From Cyanophora paradoxa (lineage: Eukaryota > Glaucocystophyceae > Cyanophorales > Cyanophoraceae): a DNA stretch of 64,000 nucleotides. The stretch covers positions 19,959-83,958 of the forward strand of contig QPMI01000652.1 in NCBI GenBank assembly GCA_004431415.1, given 5' to 3'. The position numbers and the translations under genes are program-made. Shown here one piece after another: positions 11,453-20,663 of the stretch. The notes under the pieces were generated by a model. It saw nothing but the letters and a program-made list of their open reading frames with translations. It ran no database searches and was not told the origin of the DNA. Position 1 is the stretch's first letter, and each line of letters starts with the position of its first letter.

Positions 11453-11884
11453 ATGTCGACCGCACGTTGCTTCACCCCGCTCGTGCCCATGGACGAGGGC
11501 TACGCATACGAGGATGAACTTCAAATGGTAAACGAGCTGGAGGAGCGCGAGGGCGAGGCACACGCGCTGGCCTTCATCCAGGGCAATTTCGGGCCCGATG
11601 GCTACACGTGTACGCTGCTCGGAGATCTAGACGACAAATTCAAACCCGACGACCTGCGTGCACGTGGCTCGGACGTCGACGTCGACGTGGACGCCGTTTG
11701 GAGGGCGAAATTCGAAGCGGGCGAGGGGTGCGCCGGCAAAGGCGCGCTCCGGACCTCGTGGAGCGCACGGACGTGCGATCGCGAGTGGGATATCGATTCG
11801 GATCCGCCCCTCCCGCTTTGTGGCACGCCTGCAGCTATCGTGGCTATGCCCGAGTGCTATGCAGCCTCGTGGTGGCAGTACTAG
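11453..11884 (+). CDS. Acidic protein of 143 residues, unknown function
   Basis: The ATG at 11453 is the first in frame downstream of the palindrome/AT-box promoter. Earlier in-frame ATGs lie inside the promoter. The protein is rich in Asp and Glu, with the segment NELEEREGEAHALAF and a run DVDVDVDAV encoded by repeated GTCGAC units. It ends with aromatic residues, ASWWQY. No transmembrane segment or known domain is evident. It belongs to the row of small genes with the shared promoter. No function can be offered. Confidence 0.55.
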   Translation: MSTARCFTPLVPMDEGYAYEDELQMVNELEEREGEAHALAFIQGNFGPDGYTCTLLGDLDDKFKPDDLRARGSDVDVDVDAVWRAKFEAGEGCAGKGALRTSWSARTCDREWDIDSDPPLPLCGTPAAIVAMPECYAASWWQY

Positions 11885-12313
11885 CGTTCACGTTGATGAA
11901 CAGAGATTCATTTTGTGCACGTGACTCATGACATTGAACGCAATCAAAGATCCAGAAAATCCGAGCGACAGGGGGGTTGGCCGCCGTTGGCCGCCGGAGG
12001 GTTTCGGGTTTGAAAATCGCATTCGGAGCTCGAATCAGATCGCGAAGAGGAGCGCTTGCGCTCAACTCACGTCGCAGCCCCCGCAGTGGACGGCGCACGC
12101 GCCAGTGGTGCCACCGGGCCGGCGTAGCACGTGGATATATCAGTGGGAGTTCGACACGCGGTGGTCATATGCATCATCACGTGCGCGCGAGGCCCCGGGC
12201 CGGTGCACGTGCCCACACGCTCGAGATCCGGATCGATATCGCGATCGAGCTCAAGGTCGTGGGTACCGTAGTGCGTAAACGTTGACGGCGCCGCACCGGT
12301 ACCTGTACATGTT
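11885..12313. other. Intergenic, no gene seen
   Basis: No ORF here has convincing composition. The sequence holds several short palindromes (GATATC, CATATG, CACGTG) and ends at the promoter of the next gene. Confidence 0.5.
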
Positions 12314-12355
12314 GGGATTCCCGCCTGGGATTCCCGATTGATGGGCGCACAAAAC
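12314..12355 (+). promoter_or_regulatory. Promoter: tandem GGGATTCCC pair and ACAAAAC
   Basis: Two GGGATTCCC copies, at 12314-12322 and 12327-12335, are only 4 bases apart. ACAAAAC follows at 12349-12355 in the TATA position. The start codon at 12405 is 50 bases downstream. Confidence 0.65.
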
Positions 12356-12404
12356 TGCGCTGGGCGGTGGGCGGCTCCTCACTCTAGCTCCTGCCACCCG
12401 CAGC

Positions 12405-12644
12405 ATGGACAACCGGAACGCCGGCCTCCCCTTCCACACCCTGATCACCACGACAGGCGACAAGATGTACGCCGTCGCCCCCCCGGGGGCGGCCGCGTCG
12501 ATGGAGCGACTTTGCCAGGATATCCTCTCCGACCCATTCATCGCCCGTGGCCTGCGGGCGCTCAACCTGCGCGTCGAATGCAAGCTGACCGTCTCGCCCT
12601 CGACGGGCGAGATCATCCTCGTCGCCACCGCCAAGCCGCTCTAA
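12405..12644 (+). CDS. Small protein of 79 residues, unknown function
   Basis: The ATG is the first after the promoter. The protein is well balanced in composition, unlike shadow ORFs here, with segments FHTLITTTGDKMYAV, CQDILSDPFIARGLRAL and LTVSPSTGEIILVATAKPL that suggest an alternating alpha/beta fold. No motif or membrane segment is seen. The stop is followed by palindrome-rich DNA. It is one of the cleaner small genes of the block. Confidence 0.65.
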   Translation: MDNRNAGLPFHTLITTTGDKMYAVAPPGAAASMERLCQDILSDPFIARGLRALNLRVECKLTVSPSTGEIILVATAKPL

Positions 12645-12955
12645 TTACGCAGATCTAGATCCTATAGCTAGATATGCATGCATATCTAGATCTCTAGATC
12701 TCTGTCCAGCGAGGCATATGCCTAGGTATGCAGGTACATGTTATAATCATAATTACAGTACAACGTTTCTGTTTGGCCCCGGCAACGATATATCGATAAC
12801 TGCAGGCGCTAGCTATAGCGCGTGTCACATATGCATGCACCGTTGATGATTCGATGATTCGATCTGAAGCTTATAATTACACACAAATTAAAACCTGAAA
12901 GCCGGGAACATGCATGCGTAAAAACCTCTGATCGTTGCCCGCGCAGAGGCCTCCT
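12645..12955. other. Intergenic palindrome-rich DNA, no gene seen
   Basis: Dense short palindromes such as AGATCTAGATC, ATATGCATGCATAT and CTAGCTATAG. No ORF of plausible composition. Confidence 0.55.
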
Positions 12956-13043
12956 AGGACCGTCTACGTACCCGGCGCGGGGGCGCAGGGGTCAACGTTA
13001 GGACCGTCTACGTACCCGGCCCGGGGGCGCAGGGGTCCACGTT
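12956..13043. repeat. Two tandem copies of a 44-bp unit
   Basis: The units at 12956-12999 and 13000-13043 both begin AGGACCGTCTACGTACCCGG and differ at two or three positions. They lie directly upstream of the GGGAATCCC elements of the 13.19 kb gene. Confidence 0.9.
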
Positions 13044-13122
13044 GGGAATCCCGGCGTCGACGCGGGGGTCGCGATCGGCCATGGCCATGGGAATCCCGGC
13101 GTCGGCAGACCGATAAAAGGGG
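13044..13122 (+). promoter_or_regulatory. Promoter: two GGGAATCCCGGCGTCG elements plus GATAAAAGGGG
   Basis: GGGAATCCCGGCGTCG occurs at 13044 and again at 13089. GATAAAAGGGG is at 13112-13122 and the start codon at 13187. This is the clearest example of the shared promoter design. Confidence 0.75.
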
Positions 13123-13186
13123 TGGTCCATCGCACCATCCGTGCAGACTCCATTTTCGCAGAAAAGGGGCGTCAATCAGAGAAGCG

Positions 13187-13528
13187 ATGCCGCCGCGCAT
13201 GCGTACGCCCATCGCCCTCGCGGGCCCCGCGGCCGGCCCGCAGCTGAGCGAGATGCACGGCGCCGGCGCGACGGCGACGCGGGCTGAAGACGTAGAGGCG
13301 GTCTTTCTCGCAGGCGTCGACTACGAGACGCTCGAAGATCTGGTCGCAGTCGAGGCGTCGGTGACGTGGGAGCACATCGTGGAGCTTGGAGTCAGATTCA
13401 TCGAGGAAGACGACCGAGCCAACGCCGGCAACGTTGACGTGAACGGTGCCGACGTCGACGGCGACGGCGGGCTCGACGGTGATCATGAGGACGGGTCCGA
13501 AACGGACGCCATGTCGACGTCGCGTTAG
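13187..13528 (+). CDS. Acidic protein of 113 residues, unknown function
   Basis: The ATG at 13187 is the first in frame after the promoter. The N-terminal third is Ala/Gly/Pro-rich. The middle, with AEDVEAVFLAGVDYETLEDL, is probably helical and acidic. The C-terminal third is a low-complexity Asp/Gly/Asn tail with repeated ADVDGDGG-like units. No known domain is recognised. Composition resembles the acidic product at 11.45 kb. Confidence 0.6.
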   Translation: MPPRMRTPIALAGPAAGPQLSEMHGAGATATRAEDVEAVFLAGVDYETLEDLVAVEASVTWEHIVELGVRFIEEDDRANAGNVDVNGADVDGDGGLDGDHEDGSETDAMSTSR

Positions 13529-14041
13529 CTACATGTATACGTACAGAATGATAGAAACAACGTTTTAACAATAGCAATCGCGCGCGCGCGTGCACGTGGT
13601 ATGTATATATCGATTCCTTCAGTCATCGATATCGCGCTCGTGATATCGATGCGTCGACGTGCGCGTCGAAACCTGCCAGGCCTAGGCTGGCCTGGGTGCA
13701 TCGGTCGAGTCGGGCACGGGAAGGGGCGTCTATTCGATTTGCACGTGTGCGTGCGCGTATACGTAGACCTAGGCGCCGCAATAGCTTCGTGTGATGCAGG
13801 GTTTCACTTGGAGAAAATGCACGCGCCGCGCACGCGTACGGTAGATAATTGCGTTCGCGTACACCGGCGTCTCATGATCACTGGCCATGGAATACATGGA
13901 CATTGGAATTTGCGATAGTGGCAGGGCGTCACGTTTCGGTTCATTTCATGGTACACAAGTACTGTGATTAGAGCAGATCAAGCCACGAGCGATATCAACT
14001 TCAATGGAAACCACGGCTAACTATAAAGACACGCGCGAGGT
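13529..14041. other. Intergenic, no gene seen
   Basis: Contains short palindromes (ATCGATATCGCG, GTATACGTA, CGCGCGCG). The ORFs crossing it are Arg/His-rich and lack support. Confidence 0.5.
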
Positions 14042-14332
14042 CTACTCGAGACGGCCCCAGGTGCGTCGACGTCCCAGCAGCTGCACGAACCGCTGAAGGG
14101 AGGCGGCGGTCCGGCCGCGCGGCGCGCCGCTGTCGACCACGATATCGACGCCTTCTATCCATGAGGCGCCATAAAAGTCCGCTCCCTGCGGAATCTGAAG
14201 GTTGTTCCACGGGCGCCCGGTCGTGCCGAGCGCCGGCGGGCCATCGATGACAGAGACAGCCTCGACCTCGTTAGCGCGATCGGACTCGACGGACGGAGAA
14301 TGGCAAGGCGCCTCGAATGTGCACATGGCCAT
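14042..14332 (-). CDS. Small protein of 96 residues, unknown function
   Basis: The start at 14332 follows a reverse-strand promoter. The sequence starts MAMCTFEAPCHSPSV and continues with a balanced middle, IPQGADFYGASWIEGVDIV, and a basic end, RRRTWGRLE. A longer ORF reaches further upstream but would run through the promoter and a repeat fragment, so the shorter form is preferred. No family is recognised. Confidence 0.6.
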   Translation of the reverse strand: MAMCTFEAPCHSPSVESDRANEVEAVSVIDGPPALGTTGRPWNNLQIPQGADFYGASWIEGVDIVVDSGAPRGRTAASLQRFVQLLGRRRTWGRLE

Positions 14333-14391
14333 GGCAACTGTCGAAAACGACGATAGAATGCCAATAAATGTCGGCCAAGGGCGCCCCGCAG

Positions 14392-14437
14392 CCCCGTTTA
14401 TCGAGCCGGGCCGGGATTCCCGGCGCCCGGGATTCCC
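14392..14437 (-). promoter_or_regulatory. Reverse promoter: two GGGAATCCC palindromes and GATAAACGGGG
   Basis: On the minus strand GGGAATCCC (14437-14429 and 14421-14413) is followed by GATAAACGGGG (14402-14392). The start codon of the 96-residue protein is 60 bases further on. Order and spacing match the + strand promoters. Confidence 0.7.
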
Positions 14438-14516
14438 GACGAGGATTAGAAAAAACGAAAGAGGGGTAGGGGAAGGAAGGCCTAGGGAGGGGGGGGGGGC
14501 CGGGGCGGAGGCGTTA

Positions 14517-14692
14517 ATGGGGGCACACACGCCGTTGCCGGAATCGACCAGGCCGCCCCCTAGGCCTACCGCGCGCGAGCCGGTCGCGGTTGCTGCGAGC
14601 CGTGCGGGAGGACGGGCGAGCGAGGGCGGGCAGTGGAAAGGGGGCGAGAGAGGGGTACACGGGCCGTAGCCGGAATCGACCACGTACACGGC
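14517..14692 (-). repeat. Two isolated copies of the satellite core
   Basis: Copies near 14520-14562 and 14650-14690 carry the core in the type II orientation, the first with a TTGCC variant. G-rich spacer like that of the arrays separates them. They lie inside the gene block, away from the large arrays. Confidence 0.85.
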
Positions 14693-14763
14693 TACCAGCA
14701 ACGCGACGCGTCGACTTTGCATTTTTCATCCGCAGTTCGCCGCATTCATGTTCATATTGCATC

Positions 14764-15225
14764 TCACAAATGATACATCATGACATCGACGTTGAGACGG
14801 TCGCGGGCCCGAGGGTCGGCGCGGGCGACGGACGAGAGCAGCATGTCGACCGCGGCTTGGACCGCGTCCGCCTGGCGACTATAGCTACCCCCGCCGGTCC
14901 GGCCGCCGACGGGCTCGACCACGACGCAGACGCGCCCGCCCGTGAGCATGTACGTGGAGGCAAACTCGACGAGGGCGCGGCGGACCGCAGGCCCGCTCCC
15001 GCCGGGGCCCTCGACGGGAACGAGGAGGCCTCGCCAGCGGCGCTCTTCCACCCTGATAGCAACGATGACGGCCACGCCAAAGATGGCCCTGACGCGCGGT
15101 TCGAGCAGAGACCCCGCCCTGCGGACTATGTCGAGCGCGGGGACGGAAAATTGGACGGGGCGCCCCGTGGGGAGCTGTTCCGACACGCAGCGCGCGATCC
15201 GCCGGACCAGGTGCGAGGGCTCCAT
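14764..15225 (-). CDS. Protein of 153 residues, unknown function
   Basis: The start MEPSHLVRRIARCVSEQL at 15225 is chosen because upstream sequence holds promoter elements; the open frame itself extends much further. The protein is compact and balanced: a helical N-terminus, a hydrophobic stretch IFGVAVIVAIRVEERRWRG, then LVEFASTYMLTGGRVCVVVE and a helical end. The valine-rich strands suggest an alpha/beta fold rather than a membrane protein. No catalytic motif is seen. It is divergent from the 15.6 kb gene and may share its regulatory region. Confidence 0.65.
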   Translation of the reverse strand: MEPSHLVRRIARCVSEQLPTGRPVQFSVPALDIVRRAGSLLEPRVRAIFGVAVIVAIRVEERRWRGLLVPVEGPGGSGPAVRRALVEFASTYMLTGGRVCVVVEPVGGRTGGGSYSRQADAVQAAVDMLLSSVARADPRARDRLNVDVMMYHL

Positions 15226-15341
15226 CGAACTCGAAAGAGCTTGCAAGCCGGCTACGTAAACGGCGAGCGATCGCGAGAAACGTTTACGAGAGCAATAGTG
15301 ACGAGGACGCCCGACCACGCGCCCGCGGCGCGGCGCGCCCC

Positions 15342-15477
15342 GGATTCCCGGGCCCTGAAGTTTTCGGCTTTTTCCCGCGAGGTTCAAGGCCCGATCGGGA
15401 ATCCCGGCCCCGCGCCCGCCCCCGGCCGGGCCTAGGCCTGTCAGCCAATAAGAACGGGCGATTCGCCTTTTTATATA
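15342..15477. promoter_or_regulatory. Divergent regulatory region with GGGAATCCC, CCAAT and TATA box
   Basis: GGATTCCCG at 15342-15350 and GGGAATCCC at 15397-15405 lie between two divergent genes. For the + strand gene, CCAAT at 15445-15449 and TTTTTATATA at 15468-15477 follow in order. The minus-strand gene starting at 15225 has no obvious TATA box of its own and may use the same palindromes. Confidence 0.6.
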
Positions 15478-15596
15478 CCCTTGTTTGCGGTCGCCGCCGT
15501 TTTTAACGTTGGAGCTACCCGCAGGAATCGAGCCCGGATCATCGGATCTCGCGCGCGCTCGCACCCGCGCCGGCTGCAGCTGAGGAAGCGTTTGCA

Positions 15597-16533
15597 ATGG
15601 CGACGGCCGACGCCGACGGCGCCGCGCGCGCCGGCACCCGCGGCTGTAATCGCCGCGCCGACGGCGAGCCTTCCGGCATCGCCCTACGCTGCAGGCCGAG
15701 CGCCAGAGGGGGCGGGGCCGAGGGCGGGGGCGAGGGCGGGGGAGATCTAGAGGGCGAGGTCGTCCACGTCTGCTGCGGCCTCGCGAGGACGAGCGTGCTC
15801 CTGCAGACCCTCTCCGAGTGCTCCGACGGCGCCGCCGGCACCCCCGAGCGCCCGCTCGTCGTCGACGTCCCCTTTTCGCCGCGCTCCGTGCGGCGGATCG
15901 ACGCCGCCGCGCGGGGCGAGTGGCCCGGGACGGCCGCCTGCGATCTTGGCGCCTACTTTGAGATGCTGGACGTGCTCGCCTACTTCGACAGCGAGGCGCT
16001 CTCCGACGCGACCGCCAGGCGCGGGGGGGGGCGTGGCATCGCGCAAGGACGCTTTCAAGGAGCTCCTGCGCATCCTGGACGCTCGCTGGGCCCGGGAGCG
16101 CCGGCCGGGCCGCCGGCGGCGGGCGGCGCCGGCGCCGGAGCCGCGCGCGGCGGATCGAGATCGAGATCAAGAGGGGTCCTCCGAGGGGCCTCGGGGGGCG
16201 CCCGAAATGGACGCCGATGAGGGCGCCGACGGCGGGCCGAGCCGCTGTGGCGGCCTCGGGCTCGACGGCGACGTGCACGTGGGGAGCGGGCCCGGACCCG
16301 CCGCCCGTCCCCGCGATGGAAAATCGAAGCGAGCCCGCACGTCCACGGGTCCCGGAGATGAAGAGCACCGAGAATACCGAAGGGGCCACCGAGAAAACCG
16401 AGGGGACGAGGAGCGGTCCGCAGAGGAATCTAGGTCGGGCGCGGCCTCGACACGTGGCGAGCTCTCGGCGGCCCGGATTCCCTCGGCCGTACCCCCGCGC
16501 GGGGCGGCCGGGGCCGAGGAATTTCCTATATAA
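15597..16533 (+). CDS. Possible BTB/Skp1-fold protein with frame break at a G run
   Basis: The first ATG after the CCAAT/TATA region opens a frame with a Gly/Glu linker and then VPFSPRSVRRIDAAARG and YFEMLDVLAYFDSEALSD. That pattern resembles the C-terminal half of BTB/POZ or Skp1 folds, which act as adaptors in ubiquitin ligases; the assignment is tentative. At 16021-16031 a run of about nine G bases separates this frame (frame 3, stop at 16220) from frame 1, where RKDAFKELLRILDARW continues plausibly. Frame 1 reaches a stop at 16533 inside the next promoter, so the real C-terminus is unsure. An indel in the G run is the simplest explanation. Confidence 0.45.
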
Positions 16534-16536
16534 GGG
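16475..16536 (+). promoter_or_regulatory. Promoter: GGATTCCC, GGAATTTCC and TATATAAGGG
   Basis: GGATTCCC at 16475-16482 and a degenerate GGAATTTCC near 16518 precede TATATAAGGG at 16527-16536. The start of the zinc-ribbon gene is at 16634. Confidence 0.65.
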
Positions 16537-16633
16537 ATGGCGGCGCGCCTCGTTTGGCACTCGACCGCCGACGCTCACGTCCTCCCCCCGCGGCCGGCCC
16601 CCCTCTCCCGCACTCGCGATCGCACCCGACGAC

Positions 16634-16855
16634 ATGGAGAAGCTCGATCGCGCCCCGCGCACGCCCCGTCGCCCGACGACCAAGAGATGCCAGCACGCCA
16701 ACGTCTGCGAGACGGAAGAGAGCTCCGCGACGTGCATGGACTGCGGCGAAGTGGTGTCGACCCTTCCCCCCCTGGTGTCGTGCCCGTCGTACGAACTCAC
16801 GATGTGCTACGCGAATTCGGGGAGCCCCTTTGAATGCAGAGCTCGAGGCCTATAG
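16634..16855 (+). CDS. Small zinc-ribbon protein resembling the TFIIB N-terminus
   Basis: Predicted 73 residues. After a basic start the protein has RCQHANVCETEESSATCMDC followed by GEVVS. A Cys/His pair, an acidic loop and a CxxCGxVV knuckle are the typical layout of the TFIIB zinc ribbon, which contacts RNA polymerase at the promoter. The first knuckle is CxH rather than CxxC, so metal binding is not certain. A further CPSYELTMC follows. The gene lies about 310 bases upstream of a gene for a TFIIB core that lacks a ribbon. A general viral zinc-ribbon factor is the alternative. Confidence 0.55.
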   Translation: MEKLDRAPRTPRRPTTKRCQHANVCETEESSATCMDCGEVVSTLPPLVSCPSYELTMCYANSGSPFECRARGL

Positions 16856-17080
16856 CCAGGGGGCCGCCGCGGGCCAAAGGCGTGCGCGAGCCGCCGAGCC
16901 GCCCGCGCGATGAGATCGTATGTTGTAATCACGTAGAATGCGTAACTACGTATACGGATCTAGATGTAGCTCCGGTAATTTGGGATTGTGACAGTTGCGA
17001 ATCGATTTCGTTTCGATCATTTGGAATTCGAGACGAAAAGGATCAAACTCGGGCCCGTAGCCCCCGGGCTTGCGGTCGAC

Positions 17081-17115
17081 GGGAATCGCGCCCCCTTTCC
17101 GGCTATAAAGAGGGG
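17081..17115 (+). promoter_or_regulatory. Promoter: GGGAATCGC and TATAAAGAGGGG
   Basis: A degenerate GGGAATCGC at 17081-17089 and TATAAAGAGGGG at 17104-17115 lie upstream of the TFIIB-like gene, whose ATG is at 17167. Confidence 0.7.
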
Positions 17116-17166
17116 CCGCCCCCGCCGGCGGTCTGACAGTCGAGGACCAACCAGGAGCCCGGGAGT

Positions 17167-17206
17167 ATGGCCCCTGCCGCACCCGCCCCGGCTTTTGCCG
17201 GCCCCA

Positions 17207-17239
<33 letters not shown>

Positions 17240-18138
17240 TCGATTCAAGCCTCGAGCTCGACGACCTCGACCTGGACATCGATCTCGACGATATCGACGG
17301 AGAGGTCGGCGGGCTCGAGCTCGCGCCCGAGGCGCAACGGGGCTGTACCCCCGCCGCCCCCGATCGCGAGCCCGAGCCAGGGGCGCCGCCGGCCGGCGGT
17401 GCGGGGGCACGGGGCGCCGGGCCCGCCCCCGTCCCGGGCGCTGGCGCCTTTGCCGTCGCCGCCCCCACCGGCGCCCAGCGCCCGAAACCAAAGCGGCCCC
17501 CCTCGCCGACGAGCCTCGCCCTCGAGGCGCGGCCGCGGCTGCTGGAGGAGCTCCGCTCCGCCTGCGAGCGGCTGAACCTGCCCCCCGCCGCCGCGACCGA
17601 GGCGCTGCGGCAGCTCAAGCTCCGGCCCGAACTCTTCAACGGGCGGCCCTACTCGCTCCTGGTCCTCGCGGCCCTCTACTCTGCGTGCACCTCGCTGCAC
17701 ATCCCGCGCCGGATCTGCGAGTTCGAGTCGGCCTGCCCCGAGGGCACGCGGCGCCGCGCCCTCGTCCGGTGCTACAGGGAGCTGCGCCGCAGGGTCCCCG
17801 GGGCGCCCGCCCCCGGGACCGACGGGGGCGTGGGGCCCGCCCACTACGTGCCCGGGCTGGCGGCCCGCCTCGGCTGCACCCGCGCCCAGACGGCCGACGC
17901 CCTCGCGCTGGCCGAGCGGTGGCACAGGGAGAGCAGGGCCCCCGAGCTCGGGATCCCGCAGATCCGCGCCGCCACCGTCGCCGCTGCGGCGGTGCTCCTC
18001 AGCCGCGGGCCGGGGGCCCCGCGGCTCAGCCCGCGGCACGCGGCCGCCGCCTGGGGCCTCGCCCCCACCCCGCTGTACACGGCGCTCCCCGTGGTCCGCG
18101 AGTTTCAGCGGCGGGCCTCGCGCCCGGCTGCGGGCTAA
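17167..18138 (+). CDS. TFIIB-like transcription factor core with two cyclin folds
   Basis: Predicted 323 residues. The first ~120 are Ala/Pro and Asp-rich, with a DLDLDIDLDDIDGE acidic stretch, and contain no zinc ribbon. The first cyclin repeat covers about residues 120-215: LLEELRSACERLNLPPAA, GRPYSLLVLAALYSAC, IPRRICEFE. The second covers about 220-315: YVPGLAARLGCTRAQTAD, ATVAAAAVLLSRG, LSPRHAAAAWGL. Length and helix pattern match the TFIIB core that binds TBP and DNA and recruits RNA polymerase. The missing ribbon may be supplied by the separate protein at 16634. The ATG is 52 bases after the TATA box. The frame is intact. Confidence 0.8.
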
Positions 18139-18830
18139 GGCCCCGGCCCCGCCCCCGGTGCCTAGGCCTGACGCGGCGATTAGGGCACTTGCAGATCTAG
18201 TCTAGACCCACCGGTACCGTACCGCCCGCTGCGCTGGCCTGGCCGATGTGCCTTTCTCCACATCACCCGAGTCGCGCATTCCTCTCTCCTTCAAATTTGG
18301 ATTCTTCTGTTTGGAAATCACGATCGCGATTGAGGATGTATGCTGCACACGAACAAATATTAATACTATAGCCATTGGATAGGGCCGGGCGGGCGTGGGC
18401 GCGGAGGGGGGGGGTTCCCAATATATTGATTCGGGGTGCGATTTGAAATTTCCCGAGAGCGGTGGCGCGCAGGCACCCGCGCCGCACCGGCGCGCGAGGC
18501 GCCGCCCGGGTCTACCCCGCGGCCGGCTCCGGGCTCTTCCCGCGTGGCGACGGCCGGATTCGCACCCTGCTGCCTCGCGGCTCCCCGCCCGGGAGCCCAC
18601 CCGGCTCTCTCGGGCGCCGGCGCGGATGGAGAGCCTACCAGGGTACCCCCCGCCAGCCCCAGTCGAGCCCCGCGCTAGACGAGTCGCGAAAAACATGTAC
18701 ACCGATTCGCACAACCAATTAAGGGTACATTTATATATTTCGCACTGATCGTGAACATGAACCGTTGAATATGGTAAAGGCCACAACGAGCCCGCTAGCG
18801 CTGCCCCCGCACGGCCCTCGATCGACCCGA
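18139..18830. other. Intergenic, no convincing gene
   Basis: Between the convergent TFIIB-like gene and the 573-residue gene. The first part is AT-richer and includes CCCAATATATTGATTC near 18419. The second, about 18440-18690, is GC-rich with no credible reading frame. Confidence 0.5.
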
Positions 18831-20552
18831 CTACTGAGCGCGGCCGCGGGTCGCGCGGCCGCTCCTGCGGCCCGAGGTCGACGCCTCCTCGCGCTCGGCG
18901 CGCTTGGCTTCGTTGCGGGCGCGGTGGAGCTCCTTCTCCTCCAGCTTCTTCTGCCGGCTGCGCTGCGCCGCCTCGGCCATCTCGGCCGCCGTCGGCGCCC
19001 GCACGACGACGGGCTCGACGGGAGCGGCGCGGTCGCTCGGGCCGGCGAGGGCGACCCCGCGGCGGCCCAGGGCGGCCCGCAGCCCCTCGGCGAGGTCCCG
19101 CCGCGCCCCGAGCGCCCGCAGCTCCTCTGGGGCCGCCGCCGCGCACATCGCCTCCAGGTACTCGCCCCCGACGCCGCGCCCGGCCGCCTGAAGGATGTGC
19201 TGGGCGGTGAAGCGGACGCCGACCGCGGCGGCCGCCTCGGGGATGCGGGGGTCCGTGCACGTGGAGCGGCATGCGACCCGCCTCGCCAGGGCGGCCCGTG
19301 GTAGGGCGCGGGCGGCCGCGTCGCCCATGGCCAGCTGCAGGCGGGCAAGGAGCGCGTCCTCCCCCTCCGGAAGGTCCTCTGGCACCGCCCGCCGCACCGC
19401 CGCCTCCTTAAGCTTCTTGCCGTCGACGGCGCCCGCGGCCGCCCGCCGCCTCACTCCTGCCAGGGGCGCGTTCCGTTCGGCCACGCGCTGACGCAGGGCC
19501 CTGATGCAGCTCGCGTGCGCGGGGTGAGGGCCGAAAAAGGCCTCCTTGGGCAGCGTGGGCCCGCCCTCAACAAACTCGCCGACGGGCGTCTCCCCCTCCC
19601 CGCGGGGAATGGCCACCGCGGCGAAGCGAATGTGTCCCATATCTGCATCCACCCCCGAGCAGATGTTGTAGACGTGGATGCTCACGTGAAGCGGGCGCCC
19701 CCCGTTCCACGCCGTCAGCTCGGCGGCAAGGCTCGTTTCGATCCAGCCGACGACCTCCTCGCTCTTCCGATCCGTCGCCTCGCCGTCGAGCGAGTCCCCC
19801 CCGCGGAGCGCCTCCATCCCGACGTCCAACGCCACCACGGCCCAGATCGAGAGCGGAGAGCCCGACCGCGATCCCGCGCCGAACAACGAGACGGAGCGAC
19901 CGCGGACGCGATCGCCGGCCCCAAAGGCGAAAAGCCCGAAGACGGTTACCTCGCCGCCGATCGCGAGCTGGGGGGCGGCCGGCGGCGGGGTGCGCGCAAG
20001 TGCAGGCGGCGCCGGCGCCACCCCTGCAGAGGCCGGCGCCGGCGCGGCAGGCAGCACCCGACCCTCAACGAGCCAGCCGCGGCTGACGTGCCCCGGCATC
20101 TCCAGGTGATGGATGCGGACGATGATTTTGGGGCCCGGCCGAGGAATGTAATTGACGACAAGGAGCATCGACCCGTCGGCATCGCGCGCCGTCGATCCGG
20201 AGGGGCTCAGGTACATGTCCCCCACGGCCTCGTAGCCGCCGCCGGGGACGAGCTGGGCCCCCATCTTCTCGACCACCTCCACCCGCAGACGCGTCCACTC
20301 CTCCTGGGCGCCAGCCGAGAGGCTCGTCCCCTTGATGACGGACGCAAAGTGCGACCGCACCATCGGCACGAGGACGGCAAAGCGCGCCGCCCCGCCCGAG
20401 CCATCGGCGACGGCGCCGGCCGCGCAGATCGTCCCGATGGCGCGGCTCGAGCCGACCTTGATCCACGCCTCTGCCCGGCGGACTCCGAAGAGGGCGCGCG
20501 CGGCGGCCGACGACGCGTCGACGGCGGCAAAGTTGGCGGACTCGGTCGACAT
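18831..20552 (-). CDS. Large protein of 573 residues, unknown function
   Basis: The start at 20552 (MSTESANFAAVDASSAAA) is the first ATG after a reverse-strand promoter. The N-terminal ~320 residues are beta-rich in appearance: FAVLVPMVRSHFASVIKG, SMLLVVNYIPRPGPKIIVRI, GEVTVFGLFAFGAGDRVRG, LSIWAVVALDVGMEAL, PLHVSIHVYNICSGVDADMG. The C-terminal ~200 residues are helical and Ala/Arg-rich, ending in a basic tail with KKLEEKELHRARNEAKRAER. No signal peptide or membrane helix is seen. A structural or nucleic-acid-packaging role would fit the basic tail, but that is speculation. The reading frame is intact and it is the longest product of the shared-promoter block. Confidence 0.75.
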   Translation of the reverse strand: MSTESANFAAVDASSAAARALFGVRRAEAWIKVGSSRAIGTICAAGAVADGSGGAARFAVLVPMVRSHFASVIKGTSLSAGAQEEWTRLRVEVVEKMGAQLVPGGGYEAVGDMYLSPSGSTARDADGSMLLVVNYIPRPGPKIIVRIHHLEMPGHVSRGWLVEGRVLPAAPAPASAGVAPAPPALARTPPPAAPQLAIGGEVTVFGLFAFGAGDRVRGRSVSLFGAGSRSGSPLSIWAVVALDVGMEALRGGDSLDGEATDRKSEEVVGWIETSLAAELTAWNGGRPLHVSIHVYNICSGVDADMGHIRFAAVAIPRGEGETPVGEFVEGGPTLPKEAFFGPHPAHASCIRALRQRVAERNAPLAGVRRRAAAGAVDGKKLKEAAVRRAVPEDLPEGEDALLARLQLAMGDAAARALPRAALARRVACRSTCTDPRIPEAAAAVGVRFTAQHILQAAGRGVGGEYLEAMCAAAAPEELRALGARRDLAEGLRAALGRRGVALAGPSDRAAPVEPVVVRAPTAAEMAEAAQRSRQKKLEEKELHRARNEAKRAEREEASTSGRRSGRATRGRAQ

Positions 20553-20663
20553 GGCCCCTCTGCAAAAAGGGTTTACGGGTTCCGGCTGTAGGTGCTGCAG
20601 CTGTGGCTGCCGTCGTTGTCGACGTGTTTCGACCGCGCAAATGCGCCGAGCTCGGCCGCCTCT

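Noticed and set aside
14764-16800. 678-residue reading of the minus-strand ORF
   Set aside because: Upstream of residue ~525 it passes through a divergent promoter and antisense to the BTB-like gene; only the C-terminal 153 residues look like a protein.
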